Assembly (NCBI GenBank): GCA_002697345.1
Contig: NZVE01000072.1
Span: forward strand, 84,187 to 148,186
DNA from: Paracoccaceae bacterium
GTDB lineage: Bacteria; Pseudomonadota; Alphaproteobacteria; Rhodobacterales; Rhodobacteraceae
Direction: 5' to 3'
DNA length: 64,000 bases
Shown here one piece after another: positions 47,185-55,002 of the stretch. A program made the position numbers and the translations under genes. Positions within the stretch are counted from its first letter, which is position 1, and each line of letters starts with the position of its first letter. Below the pieces are notes generated by a model, which was not told the DNA's origin, did not search any database, and saw nothing but the letters and a program-made list of their open reading frames with translations.

Positions 47185-49536
47185 TTGCGTAAAGACCAGG
47201 ACCTCTTAGAGCCTCTACTGCCGCCGTATATTAGAGAACTTAATGAGCCTCAACAAGAAGCAGTCTTGAGCTTAATAGGGCCAGTTTTAATGCTTGCTGG
47301 GGCAGGCACGGGTAAAACCAAAGCATTGACCGCTAGATTTGTGCATTTGTTAAAAACTGGTAGTGCTCACCCTAATGAGATTTTTGCAGTTACTTTTACT
47401 AATAAAGCTGCATTTGAAATGAAAAATAGAGTTGGTGACTTATTAGGCCGGAATGTGGAAGGCTTTAAGTGGTTGGGAACCTTCCATTCAGTATGTGCTC
47501 GTTTCCTACGTAAACATGCGGAACTTGCAGGTTTAGAGCCAAATTTTACTATTTTAGATACTGATGATCAGTTAAGGATTTTCAAACAACTGATTCAAGC
47601 TGAAAATATTGATGAAAAAAATTGGCCAGCTCGCTTATTAGCCTCAACCATAGATAATTGGAAGAATAGAGCATTTACGCCCGAAAACTTACCTATGTCT
47701 GAAAACGATAAGTATGATGGTCTAGGACGTTCTTTATACGCCCAGTATCAAGATCGTTTAACGAGACTCAATGCTTGTGATTTTGGAGATTTATTACTTA
47801 AGGTCGTAACCTTACTACAAGCGAATAAAGACTTACTTCAAAGGTATCAGAAACTATTTAAATATATCTTAGTTGATGAGTATCAGGATACTAACGTGGT
47901 TCAGTACTTACTCTTGAGACTGCTGGCTGCAGGACACCAAAATATCTGTTGTGTTGGGGATGATGACCAATCTATCTACGGTTGGCGTGGAGCAGAAGTA
48001 GGAAATATTTTACGGTTTGAGAGTGATTTTAAAGATGCAAAAATAATTCGTTTAGAGCAAAACTATAGATCAACTGAATACATTTTGGCAGCCGCAACTG
48101 GAGTGATAAGTGCAAATAAAAATCGTTTAGGTAAAACATTATGGACAAGCTCTAAGGGAGGGGAACGCGTTCGATTGATAGGTCACTGGGATGGAGGTGA
48201 AGAGGCTATTTGGATCAGTGATGAAATTGAGGCAATGCAAGTAGGCACTAGGGGTCTAAGGAAATATAATTTAAGTGAAGTGTCAATTTTGGTTAGGGCA
48301 TCTCATCAAATGAGAGCGTTTGAAGATAGGTTTTTAAAGACAGGTTTGCCTTATAGGGTAATTGGAGGTCCTCGATTTTATGAGCGATTAGAAGTTAGAG
48401 ATGCCATCGCCTATTTCAGGTTATTAGTATCTTCGAGAGATGATCTTGCCTTTGACAGAATTATTAATACTCCCAAAAGGGGCTTGGGTGATAGTGCTCA
48501 ACAGAAAATTCGAGAAAACTCAAGGGTAGCTGACAAATCTCTACTAGATGGAGCAAGAGAATGCTTGTTATCAAATAAAATATCAGGAAAGGGTGCAACC
48601 CAGTTAAGGCTACTTTTAGATACCCTGGATAGATTGCGTAAGATGTACATTCAAGGGACAATTTCTCATATCGAAATGGCTGAACAAATATTAGAGGAGT
48701 CAGGTTACACGAGAATGTGGATGAGTTTACAGGATAAGACACCAGATGCTGGTGGTAGGTTAGAGAATTTGAAAGAGTTAATAAAGGGGTTGGAAGAATT
48801 TGAGAATATGGAGGGTTTTCTTGAGCATATAGCTTTGGTTATGGAAAATAGTACGGACAATGAAGTTGAAAAAGTTAGCATAATGACCCTACATGCTGCT
48901 AAAGGATTAGAGTTTCCTGCTGTCTTTCTACCTGGTTGGGAGGATGGATTGTTCCCTTCGCAACGTTCAATGGATGAAAGTGGTGTGAAAGGTTTGGAAG
49001 AAGAGAGAAGGCTTGCATACGTTGGTATCACTCGAGCAGAGGAGCTTTGTACCATTTCATTTGTTGGTAGCCGGCAGGTTTACGGGCAGTGGCAGTCAGC
49101 TATTCCTTCACGATTTATTGATAATATCCCAGTAGAGTATATCGAGAACTTAACTTTACCAGGCCTATACGGTTATCAGTTGGATGAGAGGATTAATCAA
49201 GACATTGATAACGCTGCTACTTTGTCTGATGACATTCAATCACGAGCGGCGATGGCTGATGTGTATCAATCTCCAGGGTGGAGGAGGCTTCAAAACTCTA
49301 AAAAAACCCATAAAGATCCTAAAGTTGAAATTAAGAGTTCTATAACAGATGCAGAGATACTTAGTGGGAGATTTTTAGTGGATGATAAGGTTTTTCACCA
49401 AAAATTTGGTTATGGAGTTATCCTAGCTTTAGACGGTGGAAATGCTGATGTGTTTTTTGAAAAAGCTGGAGAAAAAAAATTAAGAGCCCCGATTGAGAAA
49501 TATTTAATTTTGGCAGATTCTCTAGATGAGTTATAA
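47185..49536 (+). CDS. UvrD/PcrA-type DNA helicase
   Basis: A 783-residue SF1A 3'-5' helicase. Walker A A-G-A-G-T-G-K-T is at 38-45, motif II is D-E-Y-Q-D-T-N, and motif III/IV includes G-D-D-D-Q-S-I-Y-G-W-R-G-A. The T-L-H-A-A-K-G-L-E-F motif and the V-G-I-T-R-A motif VI follow. The C-terminal tail has the Tudor-like K-V-F-H-Q-K-F-G-Y-G that binds RNA polymerase in PcrA. It acts in excision repair and replication restart. The start is TTG at 47185 behind AGAGGAAT. Confidence 0.93.
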   Translation: MRKDQDLLEPLLPPYIRELNEPQQEAVLSLIGPVLMLAGAGTGKTKALTARFVHLLKTGSAHPNEIFAVTFTNKAAFEMKNRVGDLLGRNVEGFKWLGTFHSVCARFLRKHAELAGLEPNFTILDTDDQLRIFKQLIQAENIDEKNWPARLLASTIDNWKNRAFTPENLPMSENDKYDGLGRSLYAQYQDRLTRLNACDFGDLLLKVVTLLQANKDLLQRYQKLFKYILVDEYQDTNVVQYLLLRLLAAGHQNICCVGDDDQSIYGWRGAEVGNILRFESDFKDAKIIRLEQNYRSTEYILAAATGVISANKNRLGKTLWTSSKGGERVRLIGHWDGGEEAIWISDEIEAMQVGTRGLRKYNLSEVSILVRASHQMRAFEDRFLKTGLPYRVIGGPRFYERLEVRDAIAYFRLLVSSRDDLAFDRIINTPKRGLGDSAQQKIRENSRVADKSLLDGARECLLSNKISGKGATQLRLLLDTLDRLRKMYIQGTISHIEMAEQILEESGYTRMWMSLQDKTPDAGGRLENLKELIKGLEEFENMEGFLEHIALVMENSTDNEVEKVSIMTLHAAKGLEFPAVFLPGWEDGLFPSQRSMDESGVKGLEEERRLAYVGITRAEELCTISFVGSRQVYGQWQSAIPSRFIDNIPVEYIENLTLPGLYGYQLDERINQDIDNAATLSDDIQSRAAMADVYQSPGWRRLQNSKKTHKDPKVEIKSSITDAEILSGRFLVDDKVFHQKFGYGVILALDGGNADVFFEKAGEKKLRAPIEKYLILADSLDEL

Positions 49537-49544
49537 AAATTTTT

Positions 49545-49574
49545 GTGGCGGTGCAGGGAGGAATGCACCGCCAC
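49545..49574. other. Perfect 11-bp GC-rich hairpin with Shine-Dalgarno-like loop
   Basis: GTGGCGGTGCA (49545-49555) and its exact complement (49564-49574) enclose an 8-nt loop GGGAGGAA (49556-49563), starting 8 nt after the helicase stop. On the plus strand the loop shows a Shine-Dalgarno; on the minus strand it is UUCCUCCC, an anti-Shine-Dalgarno-like loop, followed by AAAAATTTTT. As a terminator it lacks a proper U-tract on the plus strand. The same GGGAGGAA recurs at 49596-49603. Confidence 0.6.
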
Positions 49575-49605
49575 CTTAAAAACCAGAAAACATAAGGGAG
49601 GAATA

Positions 49606-49638
49606 ATGTCGTCTATAGCTTTAATAAAATCACTATAG
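49606..49638 (+). CDS. Possible 10-codon ORF with strong Shine-Dalgarno
   Basis: GGGAGGAA (49596-49603) stands 2 nt before an ATG (49606) that opens MSSIALIKSL and stops at 49638. The ribosome-binding signal is unusually strong for this genome, but the reading frame is very short. It may be a leader peptide for mrp (108 bp downstream), a remnant of a lost gene, or the complement of a minus-strand RNA. I cannot tell which. Confidence 0.25.
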   Translation: MSSIALIKSL

Positions 49639-49746
49639 TTTTTTGAGGTTATGTAGACAATAATTATTAAAGCATTTCTGATATGCAAAAAACACATATC
49701 AATTACCACAACTTGTGCTAAAGAACTTTTATTTGGAGTAAAATTA

Positions 49747-50829
49747 ATGAATTCATTGCAAAACAAAGTCTTGGACTGTTTGTCTTCTATTGAGGTTCCT
49801 GGAGGATCTAATTTAATTTCTAGAGATTTAATACGAGCTTTAGAAATCAAAGATGGAGTTGTACGTTTTGTGATTGAGATAGATAACTCTGAAGCTGAGC
49901 TATTTAATCCTATCGTTAAAAATACCCAAAGGGTTTTAGAAGCAATTGATGGTGTTTCCAAGGCTTCTATAGTTTTGACATCTCAACGAGACGTAAGTGA
50001 GACAAGTTCGAATTCCCGACCTCCAGATTTAAAAATTGGCAAACATCCTGATCAAAGAGTGGAATCCATGAAGCCAGATAGTATACGACACATTATAGCA
50101 GTTGGTTCTGGAAAAGGAGGTGTTGGAAAATCCACTGTATCAGTAAATCTAGCAGTTTCCCTTGCTAAAAAAGGTGTGCGAGTTGGTTTGCTGGATGCGG
50201 ATATTTATGGTCCGTCACAACCCAAAATGCTTGGGTTGACTGGAAGACCAGACTCTCCAGACGGAAAAACTATTATTCCTTTATCGGCATTTGGAGTTGT
50301 TGTAATGTCTATTGGTTTTATGGTTGACCCCTCTAAGGCGATAGTTTGGCGTGGGCCCATGTTACAGGGAGCTCTTCAGCAGATGTTAGGTCAGGTTCAG
50401 TGGGGGGATTTGGATGTGCTAATAGTTGATCTTCCTCCTGGAACTGGGGATGTTCAGCTTAGCCTTTGCCAAAAAGCAGAACTTAGTGGAGCAATCATAG
50501 TTTCCACACCGCAAGATGTGTCATTGATAGATGCCAAAAAGGCTATTGATATGCTTAATGGTCTGAAGGTGCCAGTGCTTGGGTTAATAGAAAACATGTC
50601 CAATTATATTTGTCCAAAGTGCGGGCATGAGGCAGAAATTTTTGGACATGGGGGTGTGCGTGCAGAAGCATCTAAAATGGGGTTACCGTTTTGGGGGGAA
50701 ATTCCTTTAGATCTGGAAATTAGATTGTCTGGAGATGCCGGAAAGCCAGTTGCTACTGGAGATGGATCAACTTCTGATCCGTACGCCTCGATTGCACAGA
50801 AGCTTATTGACAGCGTCATTTCAAATTAA
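49747..50829 (+). CDS. mrp: Iron-sulfur cluster carrier ATPase Mrp/ApbC
   Basis: A 360-residue protein. Residues 1-80 are a MIP18/DUF59 domain. The deviant Walker A S-G-K-G-G-V-G-K-S-T is at 121-130. D-L-P-P-G-T-G-D follows near 228. The cluster-binding C289-x2-C292 (C-P-K-C) is intact. The dimer carries a 4Fe-4S cluster for transfer to apo-proteins. TTGGAG lies before the ATG. A 7-bp inverted repeat TGATATG/CATATCA (49679-49701) sits upstream. Confidence 0.94.
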   Translation: MNSLQNKVLDCLSSIEVPGGSNLISRDLIRALEIKDGVVRFVIEIDNSEAELFNPIVKNTQRVLEAIDGVSKASIVLTSQRDVSETSSNSRPPDLKIGKHPDQRVESMKPDSIRHIIAVGSGKGGVGKSTVSVNLAVSLAKKGVRVGLLDADIYGPSQPKMLGLTGRPDSPDGKTIIPLSAFGVVVMSIGFMVDPSKAIVWRGPMLQGALQQMLGQVQWGDLDVLIVDLPPGTGDVQLSLCQKAELSGAIIVSTPQDVSLIDAKKAIDMLNGLKVPVLGLIENMSNYICPKCGHEAEIFGHGGVRAEASKMGLPFWGEIPLDLEIRLSGDAGKPVATGDGSTSDPYASIAQKLIDSVISN

Positions 50830-51036
50830 CGTAATAGTTAAGTTGATTTAAGTTTTAAATTATACGAACGAATCATAAAGGTTTTTTTTATAAATCTTAA
50901 AATTTTGTCTTATTTAGAAATTTTCTCTAATCTTGGTAATTATTTAGGAAATTTATATTACTAAATATAGATGTGTTTTTATATATAGGCACAATATATA
51001 GATATATTAGTTAATTAAATTTTTTTTTACTTAAAA

Positions 51037-51089
51037 TGGGATAGATTCCCATAAAGTGGTATTGATTTCCGTCTAATCCCGTGTATATT
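51037..51089 (+). promoter_or_regulatory. dcw/UpsM promoter with TGGGA-type box array
   Basis: A sigma-70 promoter TTGATT (51062-51067)-N16-TATATT (51084-51089) predicts a start near 51096. Upstream and across the -35, pentamers recur every 10 bp: TGGGA (51037), TCCCA (51047), TGGTA (51057), TTCCG (51067), the first two forming a palindrome. MraZ of E. coli and Mycoplasma binds TGGG-type boxes spaced 10 bp, so this may be an autoregulatory site. A GANTC site (GATTC, 51044-51048) lies inside the palindrome. Confidence 0.5.
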
Positions 51090-51095
51090 TAACTC

Positions 51096-51297
51096 ACGAT
51101 AAACGAGGGTTAAATAAAATAGGGGCATCTAAGAACCCCAATAGGCGACCATAAAGGTTTCATACAGGCTCCCATTTTATCGTGAACTAGTTTGAACCTG
51201 CGCAAGCAGACATCCCCCCAGGTGGTGCGGGTCAAACACCTCCAAAAGAGGAATTCAGCGGATTGGGTTATGGCAGTGACCCAACCGCTGTTTCTTT
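51096..51297 (+). ncRNA. upsM: UpsM-like sRNA / long structured leader of the dcw cluster
   Basis: About 200 nt between a promoter and an intrinsic terminator, directly upstream of mraZ. Helices: TCACGATAAA (51094-51103) with TTTATCGTGA (51176-51185); GGGG/CCCC (51122-51125/51136-51139); GTTTGA-a-CCTGC (51190-51201) with GCGGGTCAAAC (51227-51237); CCTC/GAGG (51239-51242/51248-51251); terminator stem. R. sphaeroides makes UpsM, an abundant sRNA of about 206 nt, from the extended mraZ 5' leader; position, length and terminal hairpin agree. Loop sequence includes a C6 run at 51213-51219. The AT-rich 50830-51036 stretch before it has no gene. Confidence 0.75.
51256..51297 (+). terminator. Intrinsic terminator between UpsM and mraZ
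   Basis: CAGCGG-a-TTGGGT (51256-51268) pairs with ACCCAACCGCTG (51279-51290) around a 10-nt loop, followed by TTTCTTT (51291-51297). The stem is 12 bp with one bulged A. It lies 30 bp before the mraZ start, so the division cluster must be transcribed by read-through or from a second promoter. Confidence 0.85.
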
Positions 51298-51326
51298 AGC
51301 GTATCGGATAAAGGAGCTTACTAGAT

Positions 51327-51848
51327 TTGACAGATAGATTTAGAGGCGAAGGGATACATAAGGTCGATGGGAAAGGCCGCGTATCGATTCCAGTACTCTT
51401 TCGACGAGTTCTTGAGTCTGGTGATCCGGATTGGACGGAAGGTCTAAATCCAAATGCTGTGATAGTATATGGAGGCATAACCCAAAAATATTTGGAAGTG
51501 TATACTCAGAAAGCTATTAATGAGGTTGACTCAAAAATCTCTCATTTACCGCGAGGTTCAAAGGAACGTCGTGCCTTGGAGCATATTTTTAACGGGCAAG
51601 CTCTTCCGACTCAACCTGACGAATCTGGACGATTGGTGATACCTCTACGCTTACGAGAGAAAGTTGGAATTACTAACGAAGCACATTTTTCTGCAACCGG
51701 AGACACATTCCAAATTTGGTCACCTGAATCATCTTATGAGCAAGCTAAGTCAATTGAGAACTGGTTAACAGAGCAAGGTAATGATTTTGATCCTCTAGTT
51801 TTATTAAGTTCGGGTTCCAATAAAGATATTAAAGAAAAAATGGATTAA
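51327..51848 (+). CDS. mraZ: Transcriptional regulator MraZ
   Basis: A 173-residue protein with two SpoVT-AbrB-like halves, each ending in a D-x3-R motif: K-V-D-G-K-G-R-V-S-I-P near 14 and Q-P-D-E-S-G-R-L-V-I-P near 90. MraZ binds DNA near its own promoter and represses the dcw cluster. Start is TTG at 51327, preceded by AAAGGAG at about 11 nt, a weak context consistent with low production. rsmH follows after 3 bp. The C-terminal 25 residues are longer than in E. coli. Confidence 0.94.
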   Translation: MTDRFRGEGIHKVDGKGRVSIPVLFRRVLESGDPDWTEGLNPNAVIVYGGITQKYLEVYTQKAINEVDSKISHLPRGSKERRALEHIFNGQALPTQPDESGRLVIPLRLREKVGITNEAHFSATGDTFQIWSPESSYEQAKSIENWLTEQGNDFDPLVLLSSGSNKDIKEKMD

Positions 51849-51851
51849 GAA

Positions 51852-52850
51852 ATGGAAAGTATGGCCTGCAATTCCAATCAAAAGGCACAGCATACTCCGG
51901 TTCTGATTAATACTATTGTGAACAACATCCAACCACAAGGAACTTGGATAGATGGGACTTTTGGTGCTGGGGGCTATAGCCGTGCCTTACTGGAAAGTGG
52001 GGCCGTAAAGGTTTTTGGGATCGATAAAGACCCCAATGTAATTAAGCTTTCGCAGGATTTGTCCGAAGAGTTTTCGGGACGGTTTTCTTTTTTTTTAGGA
52101 AAATTTTCTAAAGTTGAAGAATTTGTAGATAAAGCCATTGTAGATGGCGTCATTTTTGATCTTGGGGTCTCATCCATGCAATTAGATCAGGCCAAACGTG
52201 GATTTTCGTTTAGACATGATGGGCCACTAGATATGCGTATGGGCGAAGGGGGTCTTTCTGCGGCGGATATAGTAAATAGTTTTGAAGAAGAAGAGATCGC
52301 TGATATTCTTTTTCAATATGGAGAAGAAAAATCTTCAAGGTTGATTGCAAAAAAAATAGTTTCAGCGCGACCAATAACGTCCACTCTAAGTTTATCAACT
52401 ATAATACATGGTTGCTTTAATAATCGAACTGACACTAAGACTCATCCAGCGACAAAATCATTCCAGGCCTTACGCATTGCAGTAAATGATGAGTTAGCCG
52501 AGCTCGTTCGTGGATTAGAGGCTGCTGAACGGATACTGAAGCCGGGTGGAGAGCTAGTGGTTGTTACCTTTCACTCATTAGAGGACCGAATTGTAAAGAA
52601 GTTTCTTCGTTCTAGGTCAATTGGTAAAGGAAATGCTAATAGACATTCCCCCACATCTGAAAATGTTTCTCCAAGCTTTATACTGAAGAGCTCTAAACCT
52701 TATTTAGTAAAAGATAACGAACGACAGTCTAATCCTCGATCACGCTCTGCAAAACTTAGAATAGCTATACGATCGGACGCAGACCCATTCTCTCCCCAAA
52801 GAAAAAAATTAGGTCTCCCAAAGTTAGCTATGAAAAGTTTAACATTATGA
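51852..52850 (+). CDS. rsmH: 16S rRNA (cytosine-1402-N4)-methyltransferase
   Basis: A 332-residue SAM-dependent methyltransferase. SAM motif G-T-F-G-A-G-G-Y-S-R is near 36; D-L-G-V-S-S-M-Q-L-D and F-H-S-L-E-D-R-I-V-K are conserved blocks; the inserted helical domain lies between about 110 and 215. It methylates C1402 in the ribosomal decoding centre. The stop overlaps the ftsL ATG (ATGA). Confidence 0.96.
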   Translation: MESMACNSNQKAQHTPVLINTIVNNIQPQGTWIDGTFGAGGYSRALLESGAVKVFGIDKDPNVIKLSQDLSEEFSGRFSFFLGKFSKVEEFVDKAIVDGVIFDLGVSSMQLDQAKRGFSFRHDGPLDMRMGEGGLSAADIVNSFEEEEIADILFQYGEEKSSRLIAKKIVSARPITSTLSLSTIIHGCFNNRTDTKTHPATKSFQALRIAVNDELAELVRGLEAAERILKPGGELVVVTFHSLEDRIVKKFLRSRSIGKGNANRHSPTSENVSPSFILKSSKPYLVKDNERQSNPRSRSAKLRIAIRSDADPFSPQRKKLGLPKLAMKSLTL

Positions 52851-53152
52851 GGTTAATATTTTATAGTTTCTCACTTATTTTGGTTATGTCCCTTGCTTAT
52901 TTAGCAAATCTAGAGAGTGTAAAAACAAAGGCTACAATGCATAGTGCGAATCTTTTACGAACAGAAGTAGATGAATTAAAAGAGGAATTAAATATTTTAA
53001 ATGCAGAATGGGCCTTATTGAATCGTCCAGATAGATTAACTGACTTAGTTAAGTGGCATTATAGGGAGCTGAAGTTAATGCCAATTTCTATAAAGAATTT
53101 CAAATCAATTAAATCTGTAGAACTTTCCAAACCTTCAAACAGAAAGGAATAA
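52847..53152 (+). CDS. ftsL: Cell division protein FtsL
   Basis: A 101-residue bitopic membrane protein. The transmembrane helix lies at about 3-19 with almost no cytoplasmic tail. A periplasmic coiled coil follows (L-R-T-E-V-D-E-L-K-E-E-L-N-I-L-N), then the family's E-W-A-L-L-N-R-P-D-R-L. It bridges FtsB and the FtsWI synthase. Identified by this pattern and its position between rsmH and ftsI. Confidence 0.9.
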   Translation: MRLIFYSFSLILVMSLAYLANLESVKTKATMHSANLLRTEVDELKEELNILNAEWALLNRPDRLTDLVKWHYRELKLMPISIKNFKSIKSVELSKPSNRKE

Positions 53153-53154
53153 TA

Positions 53155-53199
53155 ATGTCAAAATTTGAATTATTTGTTCTGACTGGAGAAGATGGATGA
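53155..53199 (+). CDS. Possible 14-codon ORF bridging ftsL and ftsI
   Basis: The 43-bp gap between ftsL and ftsI encodes MSKFELFVLTGEDG. Its ATG has AAAGGA 6 nt upstream and its TGA overlaps the ftsI ATG (ATGA, 53196-53199), the same coupling style as other junctions in this cluster. It may be a coupling mini-cistron for ftsI or chance. Length prevents any family assignment. Confidence 0.3.
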   Translation: MSKFELFVLTGEDG

Positions 53200-54974
53200 T
53201 TCGAGTTCCTTTACGTCCTTTGGCACATATTCTAGCAGTTAGAAGTTCTGGAGGTAATCCTGATGATATTGAAAAACAGAATGTTAACCAACGATATATT
53301 GCCTATACTGACTTGACTCAAAAACGAGCTGAAAGACGGCTATTTTTTGTAGGTATAATGTTTTTAATAAGCTTTGTATTAGTTTGTGCTAGAATGACTG
53401 TTTTGGCCTCCTCTGAGGTATCTTCTGTATTAACTGAGGTTAGTCCCTCAAATCTTATATCGCAGAGATCAAACATACTTGATCGAAATGGCAATATTCT
53501 AGCAACCAATTTACCTACATTCGCCTTGTATGCGAGGCCTCAAGTTATGATTCGACCACAGCTTGCAGTAAAAAAATTAATTAAGATTTTTCCAGATTTA
53601 AATGCAAAGAAGATGTTAATTGATTTCACTGGACAGAAGACTTTTCTCTGGGTGAAAGATAAACTAAGCCCAGAGCAACGGCAGGCTGTGCACGAGATTG
53701 GCGAACCAGGTTTAATGTACGGACCAAGAGAGATGCGACTTTATCCTAATGGAAGATTTGCAAGCCATGTATTAGGAGGCACAAGATTTAACAACCAGAG
53801 TGCAACAAATGCGGATATGGTTGGTAACGCGGGTGTGGAAGCAACATTTAATAACTATTTAAGCGATAGGGCTGACGAGGGGAAAGCACTTCAGCTAAGT
53901 TTAGATTTAAGTGTACAGGCTGCTGTCGAAAATATTTTAGGTGGATCAATGAATATAATGCGGGCAAAAGGGGCCACCAGCATTGTTTTAGATGTTATAA
54001 CTGGTGAAATAATCACGATGGTCTCATTACCTGACTTTGATCCAAATAATCGACAAATAGAGTTTGCAGGTGATAACGCTAATAATAACCCCTTATTTAA
54101 TAGGGCAGTACAAGGTGTTTATGAGTTAGGATCCACCTATAAAGTCTTCACAGTAGCAAAGGCTCTTGATTTAGGTTTGGTTGATCCAGAAACAGAAATA
54201 GACGTTTTTAGGAAAACCAATATTTTAGGTACCGAGGTTCGTGACGACCATTATAAAGTTCCAAAACTTAGCGTAACTGATATACTTACTGAGTCGTCGA
54301 ATGTAGGGACAGCTACTCTAGCAGCTAAAATAGGAAAAAATAATCAAATAAGTATGTTGAAGGATCTAGGCCTTTTCCACCCAACTGAGGTGGAGTTAAT
54401 AGAAGCAAAGGGCATAACGCCTTTAAAGCCAAAAAAATGGATTGATAGTTCTACTGTTACAATCTCATATGGTTACGGTCTGTCCATGAGTCCATTACAT
54501 TTGGCAGTCGCTTACGCCACACTGATAAATGGAGGGTTTAAGGTTACTCCTACAATTTTAAAACAAGATAATAAAGACCTAGGTCGTAGGGTTATATCAG
54601 CAGAAACTTCTAATCAGTTAAGAAAAATTCTTAGGAGCGTAGTTCAACGAGGAACTGCAACACTTGGTAATGTAGAAGGATATGAAGTTGGTGGTAAGAC
54701 AGGGACAGCAAACAAACAAAAAGTTGGAGCCAGAGGTTATGACAATGACCGGGTAGTTTCAACTTTTGTATCTTTTTTCCCCGTTAAGAGTCCAAGATAT
54801 GTTCTACTTGTATCTTTCGATGAACCTTCATACAGGGGAGGAAAAGAAAAAAATGAAAGAAGTGCAGGGTGGACCGCTGTCCCAGTGGCCGCTGAAATAA
54901 TAAAACGTATTGCCCCTTTACTGAACTTACGGCCTAGCTTTGACACCGATCAAGTGGTGCAATTAGATAGATAA
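53196..54974 (+). CDS. ftsI: Septal peptidoglycan transpeptidase FtsI (PBP3)
   Basis: A 592-residue class B penicillin-binding protein. The cytoplasmic tail covers 1-48, a membrane anchor 49-70 (F-F-V-G-I-M-F-L-I-S-F-V-L-V). The pedestal domain follows, then the transpeptidase with S313-T-Y-K316, S-S-N at 367-369 and K-T-G-T at 501-504. It crosslinks septal peptidoglycan with FtsW, encoded further down. Start MIRVPLRPLA fits Rhodobacteraceae FtsI. GGAGAAG lies 5 nt before the ATG. Confidence 0.96.
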   Translation: MIRVPLRPLAHILAVRSSGGNPDDIEKQNVNQRYIAYTDLTQKRAERRLFFVGIMFLISFVLVCARMTVLASSEVSSVLTEVSPSNLISQRSNILDRNGNILATNLPTFALYARPQVMIRPQLAVKKLIKIFPDLNAKKMLIDFTGQKTFLWVKDKLSPEQRQAVHEIGEPGLMYGPREMRLYPNGRFASHVLGGTRFNNQSATNADMVGNAGVEATFNNYLSDRADEGKALQLSLDLSVQAAVENILGGSMNIMRAKGATSIVLDVITGEIITMVSLPDFDPNNRQIEFAGDNANNNPLFNRAVQGVYELGSTYKVFTVAKALDLGLVDPETEIDVFRKTNILGTEVRDDHYKVPKLSVTDILTESSNVGTATLAAKIGKNNQISMLKDLGLFHPTEVELIEAKGITPLKPKKWIDSSTVTISYGYGLSMSPLHLAVAYATLINGGFKVTPTILKQDNKDLGRRVISAETSNQLRKILRSVVQRGTATLGNVEGYEVGGKTGTANKQKVGARGYDNDRVVSTFVSFFPVKSPRYVLLVSFDEPSYRGGKEKNERSAGWTAVPVAAEIIKRIAPLLNLRPSFDTDQVVQLDR

Positions 54975-55002
54975 AACTCACTTATGAAAATTAAATGTCT
55001 AG

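Noticed and set aside
49410..49961. 183-codon minus-strand frame across the helicase end and mrp start
   Set aside because: It overlaps two well-supported plus-strand genes and shows no domain. The hairpin inside it is better read as RNA structure.
50830..51326. RNase P RNA before mraZ
   Set aside because: None of the conserved RNase P core segments is visible; the structured part is only about 200 nt and matches the UpsM arrangement.
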